Source of the DNA: Algibacter lectus
Lineage (GTDB): Bacteria; Bacteroidota; Bacteroidia; Flavobacteriales; Flavobacteriaceae
Direction of reading: 5' to 3'
DNA length: 64,000 nucleotides
Assembly (NCBI RefSeq): GCF_900112395.1
Contig: NZ_FOLN01000003.1
Location: 496,001 to 560,000, forward strand
The notes beneath the pieces were generated by a model. That model saw only the letters and a program-made list of their open reading frames with translations. It made no database searches and was not told the origin of the DNA. Below, one piece after another: positions 25,809 through 34,586 of this stretch (position 1 is its first letter; every line of letters starts with the position of its first letter). The translations under genes were made by a program, and so were the position numbers.

Positions 25809-26942
25809 TTATACTGTGGTGGTTTTACTCTTTTTATAATGTCTGCCATACCATAAAAGTGCACCTGTAACGGGTAAGCTTGCGGTGAGTAAACTTATTA
25901 TAAAAGCAATTATTTTTCCAACAATACCTCCAATTGCTCCTATGTGGATGTCATAATTCATACGAAGAATTTTATCAGGGACTTTGGCATCAACGTATTT
26001 TCCGAAAATAGCAGGAGTTTCTATTTCTTCTAAAGTATTTTGATCGAAAAATCTAAAATCAGAATCGTAAAATAAATCGTTACTGTTTGATACTTCAACA
26101 TAAACACTAGAAGAATCGGTTTTTGGGTAATGCAACTCAAAATTTTCTGCTTCTGGCGATTCTTTTCTAAGTTTCACAATTAATTGATCAATAGGTAATA
26201 CATCAGCATCGTTATTGGCTAAACCACTTGTGTTTTCGGGTATTATAAATGCCGGAACTTTGTCGCCTCCTGTAGATATGTAGACTACATATTTTAACCA
26301 ATTATAAGACATTACAGAGCCCGTAAAAGCTAAAACTAGAGCTAGGGAACAAATATAAAAACCAACTACGGTGTGTAAATCGAAGTTTTTACGTTTCCAT
26401 CGCGTTGTAGATTTCCAGTCGAATTTTAAACGCTGTTTTAAGTTTTTACGTTTTTTAGGAATCCAAAGTATAAATCCAGAAATAATAATAAAAATAAATA
26501 TCAAAATGGATGCGCCTACTACTTGCTCGCCGATAGTCTTTGGTAGCCATACGCGCGTATGCCCTTTTAAAATAAATGCAAAAAAACCACTAAGGTGGTC
26601 GTCTACTTGAATAATGGCACCAGAATATGGGTTTAGAAATACACTTTGATAAAATTCGGGTTCTGCATCGTAAAAAATAACTTCAATAGCATCATCTGCT
26701 TTTCCAAATACGCTCCCGTGAATGGTATTGTTTGGAAACATTTTTTCTGCAATTTTTTTAACTTCCGTTGGTGTTAAAAAAGTCTGGCTTTGCGGTGTAA
26801 CTTTTTTGTAATCGTTATACTGGTTTTCAATTTCGGTTCTAAATGCCCAGCAGCAACCCGTTACGGAAACTATAAAAACGACTATGCCGGTAGCTAACCC
26901 TAATATTTTATGTAACGTTAATATGTGTTTTTTAAATGCCAT
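25809..26942 (-). CDS. PepSY-associated transmembrane protein (iron-uptake type)
   Basis: A 377-residue inner-membrane protein. The first segment (about 14-34) is followed by a PepSY periplasmic region and HTRVWLPKTIGEQVVGASILIFIFIIISGFILWIPK (second segment). A cytoplasmic basic stretch and DLHTVVGFYICSLALVLAFTGSVMSY come next, and a last segment lies near the C-terminus (AFIISLLTASLPVTGALLWYG). This is the PepSY_TM arrangement that accompanies siderophore receptors, proposed to act as a ferric-siderophore reductase or transport helper. The TonB receptor gene lies 50 bases upstream on the same strand, so the two form an iron-uptake unit. Confidence 0.88.
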   Translation of the reverse strand: MAFKKHILTLHKILGLATGIVVFIVSVTGCCWAFRTEIENQYNDYKKVTPQSQTFLTPTEVKKIAEKMFPNNTIHGSVFGKADDAIEVIFYDAEPEFYQSVFLNPYSGAIIQVDDHLSGFFAFILKGHTRVWLPKTIGEQVVGASILIFIFIIISGFILWIPKKRKNLKQRLKFDWKSTTRWKRKNFDLHTVVGFYICSLALVLAFTGSVMSYNWLKYVVYISTGGDKVPAFIIPENTSGLANNDADVLPIDQLIVKLRKESPEAENFELHYPKTDSSSVYVEVSNSNDLFYDSDFRFFDQNTLEEIETPAIFGKYVDAKVPDKILRMNYDIHIGAIGGIVGKIIAFIISLLTASLPVTGALLWYGRHYKKSKTTTV

Positions 26943-26992
26943 AGTTATTTAATAAAAGGCAACTTTTTAGGGTTGCCTTTGTGTGTGTATGG

Positions 26993-29389
26993 TTAAAATT
27001 TGTAATCGAAAGAGGCTAAGAATGTTCTGTTTTGTTGCGGAGTTAAGGTGCTCCAGCCAGAGTAGTATTCTTCATCTGTGATGTTGTTTCCTTTAACACT
27101 TATTCTAAAGATGTCATTTTCATAATAAATTGAAGCGTTAAAAACCGTGTATGCTGGTAAAGTAAATCCGCCAGAGGTTGTGTAATCGTTCATGGTATTG
27201 TAGTCGCTAGAACCATTAAAACCTGCTCCAAAACCGAAGTTTTTAGCAAATCCTTGAGTAAATTGGTAATCACCCCAAAAGTTATATAATATATCTGCCC
27301 CAGCTTCTGCAGGGCGTAAGCCTATTAAATCTGATCTTGATGCTGATTTTGTAACTTCAGAATCATTAAAACTAAAACCACCACGTAAGTTTAAACCATT
27401 TACCGGGCTTGCGTTTACTTCTAGTTCAATACCGTTACTTTTTACGGTGCCATCTTGTTGTTTGCTAGCACCAAAGCCCATAACTTTATCGTCTACTGTA
27501 ATGTTGTAGTAGTTTACGGTAGCTTCTAATCTATTGTTGAATAGATTGGTCTTTACACCAAATTCTAATTGATTGGCTTGTTCTAAATCGAAAGATTGTA
27601 ACTGAGTGCCAGCTGTTGGATCGTTATCATCAATAGCTGTTAATTCTGGATTGATATACGAAAAACTGTTTTGGTAGTTCGCAAATACAGAAAGTTGATT
27701 TAATATAGGCTGAAATACAATTCCGAATTTAGGTGAAAATGTAGATTCATCATAAGCCTGATGATCATCCGACGGATCGTTTATATCACCTTTATATTCA
27801 AACCTGTCGTAACGTAAACTTGCCATAGCCGAAAGGCTAGGTGTTATGTTTAAAATGTTAGAAATATAGGCACCAAACACATTTTGTTTAGTTTCAATGT
27901 TATTTCTATCTAAGTTAGATAGAATAGCCTTTAAGTTATCTGCATTTACTTCTGGTTCAGAGAAAATTAAATCGCCTTGCGCATTTACGCTATGCAAATA
28001 GCCCCATCCTGAACTCTGATCTATTATAGTCGATTCTAAATAATCTACTCCAATTAATAGTTTGTTTTGTAAATCACCTATTTTAAAATCTCCAGTGAAA
28101 TTTTGTTGTAGGTTCATGGTTCTTGTTTTTGCATCAGTATCTTGTGCGTACAAAGCAAAGTTAAGACTGTTTGCAGAATTGAATAAGTAAGTATAAAACC
28201 CATTAGATTTGGCAAGACCGCCGGCTACAATAGATTGAGAAGACCAGTTGTCTGAAATTTTATAAACAGCCTCACCTCTATAATTTTGTGTAATATTTTT
28301 AATAACGACATCGTTATTGGTTAACGATTTTTCTCTGTCGTAATTTAATTCTTCAACAGTATTAAATAGTAAAGGTGCGCTTCTGTTAAAGAATAAAAAA
28401 GTTTGGTTCGTTTGCTCGTTATCCGAAGCTTCATAAGCAAAATTCAAAGTCAGTTTATTATTTACTTTATATGAAATTGAAGGCGCTACAAAAACCGATT
28501 TTTTAAAGCCATAGTCTTGAAAACTGTTATCTTTTTGGTAACCTGCATTAAAACGAAATGAGACTTTGTCGCTGGCGCTTACATTAACATCTGCGTTTAA
28601 TTTTCTAAAATCATAAGAACCTCCGGCTACAGAAATACTTCCGCCTGTACCACTATGAGGTTTTTTGGTTACAATATTTATTAATCCACCGTATGAGGTG
28701 ATCGAACTGCCAAATAAAGTTGCAGATGGACCTTTAATAACCTCTACACGTTCTACGTTGGATGGGTTTATAAAACCATTTGTAATTCCAGCAACACCAT
28801 TAACCAATTGTGGTTGTACTGAAAATCCGCGGATTGAATAATAACCTGCGCCATCACCACTTCGTCCAGTAGACGACCATAGTTTGTTTACACCTACTGC
28901 ATTCTTTAATGCATCTTCAAAATTATTAACAGACTGGGATACTAGTAATTGGTTGGTTATTGTGCTGTAAACTTGAGAGTTTTCAATGTTTTTAAGAGGC
29001 ATTTTAGAAACATAGGCACTTTGTTTTCTTGCGAATTTGTTTTTACGTTTTGTGTCTAAAACAATTTCTTGTAAAAGCTCATTTCCTTCGTATAATACAA
29101 TGTCACCTAAATCTAAAGTTCCATTGTTGGTTATTGAAAAAGGTATCTCTTTAGTTTTATAGCCTAAATATGATATGGATAGTATATAATCGCCATCGCT
29201 AATATTCGAAATTTCGAATGCGCCATTTTCATCAGTTTGTGCACCCTTTATGGTGTTTTTAATAATGGTGTTAACTCCTAAAATAGGAGATGAAGTTGTG
29301 TTGCTAATTGTTCCTTTTATTGTTCCAGATTGCGAAAAAGTGAATATGCTAAGCAACAAAAAGGTAGTTAAAGTAAATGATGTTTTCAT
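26993..29389 (-). CDS. TonB-dependent siderophore receptor
   Basis: A 798-residue outer-membrane protein. A signal peptide (1-19) is followed by a carboxypeptidase-regulatory-like domain (about 22-95, GTIKGTISNTTSSPILGVNTII). The plug domain (about 120-240) has LLVSQSVNNFEDALKNAVGVNKLW, GYYSIRGFSVQPQLVNG and IERV-like VERVEVIKGPSATLFGS. The barrel ends RTFLASFDYKF. The plug words YSIRGF and NVERVEVIKGP are characteristic of siderophore receptors rather than SusC. It should import a ferric-siderophore complex with the downstream PepSY protein. A consensus promoter and an inverted repeat lie immediately upstream. Confidence 0.94.
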   Translation of the reverse strand: MKTSFTLTTFLLLSIFTFSQSGTIKGTISNTTSSPILGVNTIIKNTIKGAQTDENGAFEISNISDGDYILSISYLGYKTKEIPFSITNNGTLDLGDIVLYEGNELLQEIVLDTKRKNKFARKQSAYVSKMPLKNIENSQVYSTITNQLLVSQSVNNFEDALKNAVGVNKLWSSTGRSGDGAGYYSIRGFSVQPQLVNGVAGITNGFINPSNVERVEVIKGPSATLFGSSITSYGGLINIVTKKPHSGTGGSISVAGGSYDFRKLNADVNVSASDKVSFRFNAGYQKDNSFQDYGFKKSVFVAPSISYKVNNKLTLNFAYEASDNEQTNQTFLFFNRSAPLLFNTVEELNYDREKSLTNNDVVIKNITQNYRGEAVYKISDNWSSQSIVAGGLAKSNGFYTYLFNSANSLNFALYAQDTDAKTRTMNLQQNFTGDFKIGDLQNKLLIGVDYLESTIIDQSSGWGYLHSVNAQGDLIFSEPEVNADNLKAILSNLDRNNIETKQNVFGAYISNILNITPSLSAMASLRYDRFEYKGDINDPSDDHQAYDESTFSPKFGIVFQPILNQLSVFANYQNSFSYINPELTAIDDNDPTAGTQLQSFDLEQANQLEFGVKTNLFNNRLEATVNYYNITVDDKVMGFGASKQQDGTVKSNGIELEVNASPVNGLNLRGGFSFNDSEVTKSASRSDLIGLRPAEAGADILYNFWGDYQFTQGFAKNFGFGAGFNGSSDYNTMNDYTTSGGFTLPAYTVFNASIYYENDIFRISVKGNNITDEEYYSGWSTLTPQQNRTFLASFDYKF

Positions 29390-29432
29390 TTGTTTTTATT
29401 TAGACTTAATATAAATAATTAATATTTTCGTG

Positions 29433-29463
29433 CAAATATATGTGCTAGGTTGAATATAACCAA
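29433..29463 (-). promoter_or_regulatory. Promoter of the siderophore receptor gene
   Basis: On the minus strand, a -33 TTG (29461-29463) and a -7 TATATTTG (29433-29440) are separated by 20 bases, which matches the Bacteroidota consensus. The leader would be about 37 bases. Confidence 0.7.
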
Positions 29464-29465
29464 GC

Positions 29466-29486
29466 TATTTGTATTAATTCTAAATA
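29466..29486. promoter_or_regulatory. Inverted repeat at the siderophore receptor promoter, possible iron-regulator site
   Basis: The 21-base site begins TATTT and ends AAATA, with partly symmetrical centre, and lies 3 bases upstream of the -33 element. Position and AT-rich symmetry suit a Fur- or DtxR-type iron repressor, but no binding consensus was tested. Confidence 0.35.
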
Positions 29487-29533
29487 AGATTGTTGAAAGG
29501 TCTTATTTCACTTTAATTAACTAAAGAAATAGA

Positions 29534-30730
29534 CTATACGAGTATTCCTGCAGAGTAAAATGAAATAATAAAGGCTATAACGCTAACTATTATGCCTACC
29601 ATAAAAACGGTATAGGTGAGTCTGAGTATTTTATATTTTTTATCTAAAACCAAGCCTAAAAAGTATAAATCTTTTTTCATTGATGAGTAGAGGTAGTCTC
29701 GATCTTGCATCATTTCTCCCATGGCCCATTCAAAGTCCTGAAGGCTCATTTTATGGAAATTTCCGAAGAATAATAAATTTACTTTTTTATTGGCAACATC
29801 TTCTTTGGTAAACTCTCCTCTAGTTACATTAGGTCGCGTAGCCATAATAGATAAAATAATGGAAGCCACTGTAAACAATATAAAGATTATGGTTGGTGTA
29901 ATAAGATAATCGTTAGAAGGTTTGTCTAGTTTTGAAGCTAAATTAGAAAGCACCAAAGAAACAATAATAGCATTTACAGATAGTAAAATATTGGCTTTAG
30001 TATCGGCAATATTACTAAGGGTAATATGATTTTTTAGGGTCACTCTAAACATGGTTTCGATACCACGTTCTGGTAATTCTATTTTTTCTTTTTTAAACTT
30101 TAATTCGGCTTTTTTCTGAGCAAGTTTACCTGTATCTAGTTTAATTTTTTTCTTTCTATTAATTAAACCAGCGAGGTTTTTTCCTTTACGTTTTTCCCAG
30201 TTTGCGGCAGCTTCATTTGTGAAAAAACGATGTTTTGTGCTTAAAAAATCAATGTTTTCTTCTAGCCAATCGCTTTCGGATATTTTATAATCACTAATAA
30301 GTTCCCATTCTTTTCGAAGTAATTCCGAAGTATCGGTGTAATTTTTACTTCCAATATGTGCGCAATCGGCATCTTTTATAATTTTTTCAGGCAATGTACT
30401 AGGAACAACTCCCATTTTGGTTGCCATAATAATATTAGATACAGCAACAATATCGTCTTCGCTTACGCCTTTGGCTTTAAGAAATTCTTTAGCTATTAGC
30501 ACGCTCGCTTCCTCGTGGTTGTTTTTGTCCTTAGTATATCCGGTATCGTGAAACCAGGCAGCTATGATGAGTAATTCTTTTTGTTTATCGTCAATTTTTA
30601 TCAATTCTGCTAATTCAGTAGCTTTGTTTACAACAAGTTGCGTATGCGGAATGTTGTGGTAGGTAAACTCTGGAGTTAACTTTTCATTGAGAAGGTTGAT
30701 AACAAATTTTTCAGCTTCAGCTATAAGCAT
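29534..30730 (-). CDS. HD-domain hydrolase fused to a Pycsar-effector-type (DUF5706) membrane domain
   Basis: A 398-residue protein. Residues about 5-170 are an HD phosphohydrolase domain with YHNIPHT (His25, His29), the HD pair in AAWFHDTGY (61-62), and KDADCAHIG (Asp122). Residues about 180-225 are very basic and likely helical. Residues about 228-395 match the membrane domain of Pycsar effectors: LKNHITLSNIADTKANILLSVNAIIVSLVLS, a second segment at 279-297, and a third at 371-393. In Pycsar immunity such a domain damages the membrane when a cyclic pyrimidine nucleotide is made. No nucleotide cyclase is adjacent, so a defence role is not shown. It is a lone gene, divergent from msrB. Confidence 0.85.
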   Translation of the reverse strand: MLIAEAEKFVINLLNEKLTPEFTYHNIPHTQLVVNKATELAELIKIDDKQKELLIIAAWFHDTGYTKDKNNHEEASVLIAKEFLKAKGVSEDDIVAVSNIIMATKMGVVPSTLPEKIIKDADCAHIGSKNYTDTSELLRKEWELISDYKISESDWLEENIDFLSTKHRFFTNEAAANWEKRKGKNLAGLINRKKKIKLDTGKLAQKKAELKFKKEKIELPERGIETMFRVTLKNHITLSNIADTKANILLSVNAIIVSLVLSNLASKLDKPSNDYLITPTIIFILFTVASIILSIMATRPNVTRGEFTKEDVANKKVNLLFFGNFHKMSLQDFEWAMGEMMQDRDYLYSSMKKDLYFLGLVLDKKYKILRLTYTVFMVGIIVSVIAFIISFYSAGILV

Positions 30731-30939
30731 ATGTAAAACGTGTAAAAAGATTATTTAGTAAAAGTACGAAACTTTAAAAGATCAAAATATAATTACTATA
30801 GTAACGCTATTATTTGTCGTAAATTTAGTGAATGCTTTCATATTAAGGTGATCTGCGGAAATAGTAAGGTTTTTGCCTAATTTTCGACTAAATTTTTATA
30901 TCAAGCGTATATAAATTAAATAAAAGAAAGGAATAGAAT

Positions 30940-31386
30940 ATGCTAACTTGGAAAGATATTATTAGTTTTTCGGTTAACGGAAATCCAACACCAGATAAGC
31001 GTGTTGAAAAAACGGAAACTGAATGGAAGGCTCAATTAACACCTGAGCAATTTAGAGTAACACGATTAAAAGGAACCGAGAGCCCACATAGTGGAGCGCT
31101 TTGTACTGCTCATGATGCTGGTAAATATAATTGCGTGTGTTGCGATACACCTCTTTTTGATTCTACAATAAAGTTTAGTTCGGGAACGGGATGGCCGAGT
31201 TTTACACAGCCTATAAAAGAAAACGCTATTAAATACGAGCGTGATACCACTTATGGTATGGTTCGCGTTGAGGTTATGTGTAATACTTGCGATGCACACT
31301 TAGGGCATATATTTCCCGATGGGCCCGAACCTAGTGGTTTACGCTATTGTGTAAATTCGGAATCTATGCAATTAGAAAAAGCATAG
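30940..31386 (+). CDS. msrB: Peptide-methionine (R)-S-oxide reductase
   Basis: A 148-residue MsrB. The zinc-binding CxxC pairs are visible (C65-V-C-C68 and C114-N-T-C117), as are the substrate pocket SSGTGWPSF, the segment DAHLGHIFPDGP, and the catalytic cysteine in LRYCVNS (137). It reduces the R epimer of methionine sulfoxide in proteins. The protein starts without a signal peptide, so it is cytoplasmic. A good purine-rich ribosome site (AAAGGA) lies before the ATG. It is first in a plus-strand run of oxidation-repair genes, and a stem-loop separates it from msrA. Confidence 0.96.
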   Translation: MLTWKDIISFSVNGNPTPDKRVEKTETEWKAQLTPEQFRVTRLKGTESPHSGALCTAHDAGKYNCVCCDTPLFDSTIKFSSGTGWPSFTQPIKENAIKYERDTTYGMVRVEVMCNTCDAHLGHIFPDGPEPSGLRYCVNSESMQLEKA

Positions 31387-31398
31387 TTGTAACAAAAC

Positions 31399-31424
31399 AC
31401 CTGTTTAGTTTTTACTAAACAGGT
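31399..31424 (+). terminator. Stem-loop between msrB and msrA
   Basis: A perfect 11-base stem (ACCTGTTTAGT/ACTAAACAGGT) with a TTTT loop, 13 bases after msrB and 16 before msrA. The following T stretch is short and broken, so it may attenuate rather than fully stop transcription. Confidence 0.55.
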
Positions 31425-31439
31425 TTAAATTTAAAATAA

Positions 31440-31982
31440 ATGCAAAGCAAAAATATACAATTAGCCACACTTGGTGGTGGTTGCTTTTGGTGTACAGAAG
31501 CCGTTTTTCAGGAGGTAAAAGGTGTAGAGAAAGTCGTTTCTGGTTATGCAGGCGGTAATGTGCCTGGCCATCCAACATATCGAGAAATTTGTTCGGGTTT
31601 AACGGGGCATGCAGAGGTAATCCAATTAACTTTCGATGCTAACGAAATTTCATATGTAGATTTATTAACTATTTTCATGACCACTCACGACCCTACAACT
31701 TTAAACAGACAAGGAGCAGATAGAGGGACACAGTATCGTTCGGTAATTTATTATCATAATAACGAGCAAAAGGAGTTAGCAGAAGTGGTTTTAAAAGAAA
31801 TGGATCCTTATTTTGAAGATTCGATAGTTACCGAATTAACAGAGCTTCCTAAGTTTTTTGAAGCTGAAAAGGAACATCAGAATTACTATAGAGATAATGA
31901 AACACAAGGGTATTGCAGTTTTGTAATTACTCCTAAATTGGCTAAATTACGAAGTCTACACGCCGATAAATTAAAAAAATAA
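31440..31982 (+). CDS. msrA: Peptide-methionine (S)-S-oxide reductase
   Basis: A 180-residue MsrA of the usual length. The catalytic motif GGGCFWCTEAVF (Cys15) is followed by VVSGYAGGNVPGHPTYREICSGLTGHAEVIQ, HDPTTLNRQGADRGTQYRSVIYY, and the C-terminal EKEHQNYYRDNETQGYCSFVITPKLAK with a likely resolving cysteine. It reduces the S epimer of methionine sulfoxide, complementing MsrB directly upstream. It is cytoplasmic. A second, divergent msrA copy lies three genes downstream. Confidence 0.97.
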   Translation: MQSKNIQLATLGGGCFWCTEAVFQEVKGVEKVVSGYAGGNVPGHPTYREICSGLTGHAEVIQLTFDANEISYVDLLTIFMTTHDPTTLNRQGADRGTQYRSVIYYHNNEQKELAEVVLKEMDPYFEDSIVTELTELPKFFEAEKEHQNYYRDNETQGYCSFVITPKLAKLRSLHADKLKK

Positions 31983-32046
31983 TGCCTTTTCAGTACACAC
32001 TGAAGAAAAATATAGATTCTATATTAAGCGTTAAAATGAGCACACC

Positions 32047-33609
32047 ATGAAACTGAATATAAAAGATACTTTTACTAAACAATTACCTGCCGACCCGAAG
32101 TTAGAAAACACAAGACGACAGGTGGAAAACGCATGCTTTTCGTTTGTAACACCAAAACAAACAGCAAAGCCAGAATTGTTACATGTATCTCCCGAAATGT
32201 TTGATAGTTTAGGGTTAACAGATACGGATGCTAAAAGCGATACGTTTTTAAAAGTAATAACAGGTAACGAAGTTTACCCAAAAACAAAGCCTTTTGCTAT
32301 GTGCTATGGTGGACATCAATTTGGTAATTGGGCAGGTCAATTAGGTGATGGTCGTGCTATTAATTTATTTGAAGTAGAACATAATAATAAACATTGGGCC
32401 ATACAGTTAAAAGGGTCTGGTGAAACACCATATTCTAGAACGGCTGATGGTTTGGCAGTGCTGCGATCTTCTGTTCGGGAGTATTTGTGCAGCGAGGCCA
32501 TGTTTCATTTAGGCGTGCCAACTACGCGAGCATTGTCTTTAGCATTATCTGGCGATCAGGTTATGCGAGATATGCTTTATGATGGTAATGCGGCTTACGA
32601 AAAAGGAGCTATTGTTTCACGTGTTGCACCTAGTTTTTTACGTTTCGGAAGTTTTCAAATATTAGCCGCTAGAGGCGATACTGAAACTTTAAAGACACTT
32701 ACAGATTATACCATCTCTAACTTTTTTCCTGAGTTAGGTAAACCTTCAAAAGAAACTTATATCGCTTTTTTTAATGAGGTTGCACAGCGCACTCTAAAAA
32801 TGATTGTAGATTGGCAGCGTGTTGGTTTTGTACACGGTGTAATGAATACCGATAATATGTCTATTCTTGGTTTAACCATAGATTACGGGCCTTACGGTTG
32901 GTTAGAAGATTTTAATTATGGATGGACACCAAACACTACAGATAGCCAACATAAAAGATATCGTTACGGAAACCAGCCTAATATGGGACTTTGGAATTTA
33001 TACCAACTCGCTAATGCACTTTATCTTTTAATTGAAGATGTAGAGCCGTTGCAAGCTATTCTTGATGGATATCAAACTGGGTTTGATGAACAATCTTTTG
33101 CCATGATGCGTAATAAATTAGGGTTTGAAGAAGAAGATGAAAATGATAAAATTTTAATTCAGCAATTAGAAGAAAACCTTCATTTAACAGAAACGGATAT
33201 GACGATTTTTTTCAGGAATTTAAGTGACTTTTCAGAAGAAAATCCTTCCGAAGGTATTTCAATCATTAAAGATGCTTTTTATCATTTAAATGAAGTTGAA
33301 GGTGAGATTGAAACCAAATGGCAGGCTTGGTTTGAGGCTTATGCCAAACGTTTAAAAGATGAAACAGCTTCTTCTGAAGTCCGAAAAACCAAAATGAATG
33401 CTGTAAATCCGAAGTATGTTTTACGAAATTATATGTCGCAGTTAGCCATTGATGATGCTGATAAGGGCGATTATAAATTAATAGATGAATTGTTTAATCT
33501 TCTAAAGAAACCATACAGCGAGCAACCTGAAAATGAAAAATGGTTTGTAAAAAGACCCGAATGGGCACGCCATAAAGTGGGATGTTCCATGTTGTCTTGT
33601 AGTTCATAA
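32047..33609 (+). CDS. selO: SelO/YdiU family protein adenylyltransferase
   Basis: A 520-residue protein with SelO landmarks: YGGHQFGNWAGQLGDGRAINL (nucleotide-binding glycine-rich loop), WAIQLKGSGETPYSRTADGLAVLRSSVREYLCSEAM, VSRVAPSFLRFGSFQ, and VHGVMNTDNMSILGLTIDYGPYGWLEDF (inverted kinase-type metal loop). The C-terminus ends CSMLSCSS, where some homologues carry selenocysteine. SelO is a pseudokinase that attaches AMP to proteins and is linked to redox stress. Its position between msrA and a second msrA fits that role. It starts 64 bases after msrA and looks co-transcribed. Confidence 0.95.
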   Translation: MKLNIKDTFTKQLPADPKLENTRRQVENACFSFVTPKQTAKPELLHVSPEMFDSLGLTDTDAKSDTFLKVITGNEVYPKTKPFAMCYGGHQFGNWAGQLGDGRAINLFEVEHNNKHWAIQLKGSGETPYSRTADGLAVLRSSVREYLCSEAMFHLGVPTTRALSLALSGDQVMRDMLYDGNAAYEKGAIVSRVAPSFLRFGSFQILAARGDTETLKTLTDYTISNFFPELGKPSKETYIAFFNEVAQRTLKMIVDWQRVGFVHGVMNTDNMSILGLTIDYGPYGWLEDFNYGWTPNTTDSQHKRYRYGNQPNMGLWNLYQLANALYLLIEDVEPLQAILDGYQTGFDEQSFAMMRNKLGFEEEDENDKILIQQLEENLHLTETDMTIFFRNLSDFSEENPSEGISIIKDAFYHLNEVEGEIETKWQAWFEAYAKRLKDETASSEVRKTKMNAVNPKYVLRNYMSQLAIDDADKGDYKLIDELFNLLKKPYSEQPENEKWFVKRPEWARHKVGCSMLSCSS

Positions 33610-33636
33610 TAATAGTAATTAAAAGAAAAAAAGTAA

Positions 33637-34581
33637 ATGCAATTAGGTTTAGGAACAGCAGCTTTAGGAAGGCCACAATATATTAATGTGCGTCAAGATG
33701 CTACAAATACGTCTAATTTAGAGATGTTTAAAAAAGAAAGTTTTTCTGTTTTAGAAGAAGCTTATCAATCGGGGGTTCGGTATTTTGATACGGCGCCAGG
33801 TTATGGTTTAGCCGAGCAGTTACTTATAGATTGGTTGGCAATAAAAACTGATGATACTATAAAAGTAGCCACAAAATGGGGTTATACATATACTGCAAAC
33901 TTTAATCCCGATGCTAAAGTTCATGAAGTAAAGGAGCATAGTTTAGAGAAGTTAAAGGAACAATGGCAGGTTTCTAAACAATTATTACCATACTTAAAAG
34001 TCTATCAAATTCATTCAGCAACTTTGGAAACTGGTGTTTTGGAGAATGAAGCTGTTTTAAATTATTTATCTTACTTAAAAAATACGCATCATATTAAAAT
34101 GGGTATTAGCACAACGGGTGCAAACCAAGTTGAGGTTATTAAAAAAGCACTGGATGTAAAAGTAGATGGCGAGAATTTGTTTGATATTTTTCAGGTAACT
34201 TATAATTTGTTGGATCAAAGCTTAAAAGAGGTTTCTAGTCTTTTACAGAAAGAAAACAAAACTATTGTTATTAAAGAAGCTTTGGCTAACGGGCGCGTTT
34301 TTAGAAATAAAAATTACCCGAATTATAATGATATGTATATGGCGTTAGAGCGTTTAGCACAAGTGCACGATGTTGGAATAGATGCTATTTGTTTGCAATA
34401 CGTAGCGCAAACTATTCCTGGGAGCAAGGTTTTAAGTGGAGCAAGTAGTAGTGAACAAATACAAGAGAATTTAAAAATGAATGGGTTTGTATTATCTCAA
34501 TTAGAATTAGACGAACTTTCTGGTTTTAAGGTAGACGGTACTCAATATTGGGCAGAGCGCAAAGCGTTGCAGTGGAACTAA
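33637..34581 (+). CDS. Aldo/keto reductase
   Basis: A 314-residue TIM-barrel oxidoreductase. The N-terminus LGLGTAALGRPQYINV is followed by the catalytic set VRYFDTAPGYGLAEQLL (Asp, Tyr), VATKWGYTYT (Lys) and KVYQIHSATLET (His). NADPH-binding features such as KVLSGASSSEQIQENL lie near the C-terminus. Family members reduce aldehydes and ketones. The substrate here is not known, but detoxifying carbonyls formed during oxidative stress would suit its neighbours. It begins 27 bases after selO, and the next gene follows after 5 bases, so translation is probably linked. Confidence 0.93.
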   Translation: MQLGLGTAALGRPQYINVRQDATNTSNLEMFKKESFSVLEEAYQSGVRYFDTAPGYGLAEQLLIDWLAIKTDDTIKVATKWGYTYTANFNPDAKVHEVKEHSLEKLKEQWQVSKQLLPYLKVYQIHSATLETGVLENEAVLNYLSYLKNTHHIKMGISTTGANQVEVIKKALDVKVDGENLFDIFQVTYNLLDQSLKEVSSLLQKENKTIVIKEALANGRVFRNKNYPNYNDMYMALERLAQVHDVGIDAICLQYVAQTIPGSKVLSGASSSEQIQENLKMNGFVLSQLELDELSGFKVDGTQYWAERKALQWN

Positions 34582-34586
34582 TTTAA

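Noticed and set aside
29534-30730. Calling the HD-PycTM gene a complete Pycsar defence system
   Set aside because: No cyclase gene, phage or mobile-element context lies within the window, so only the effector-like domain can be claimed.
31399-31424. CRISPR-like or mobile repeat based on strong hairpins in the window
   Set aside because: The hairpins are unique in sequence and lie at gene ends. No spaced direct repeats occur anywhere in the window.
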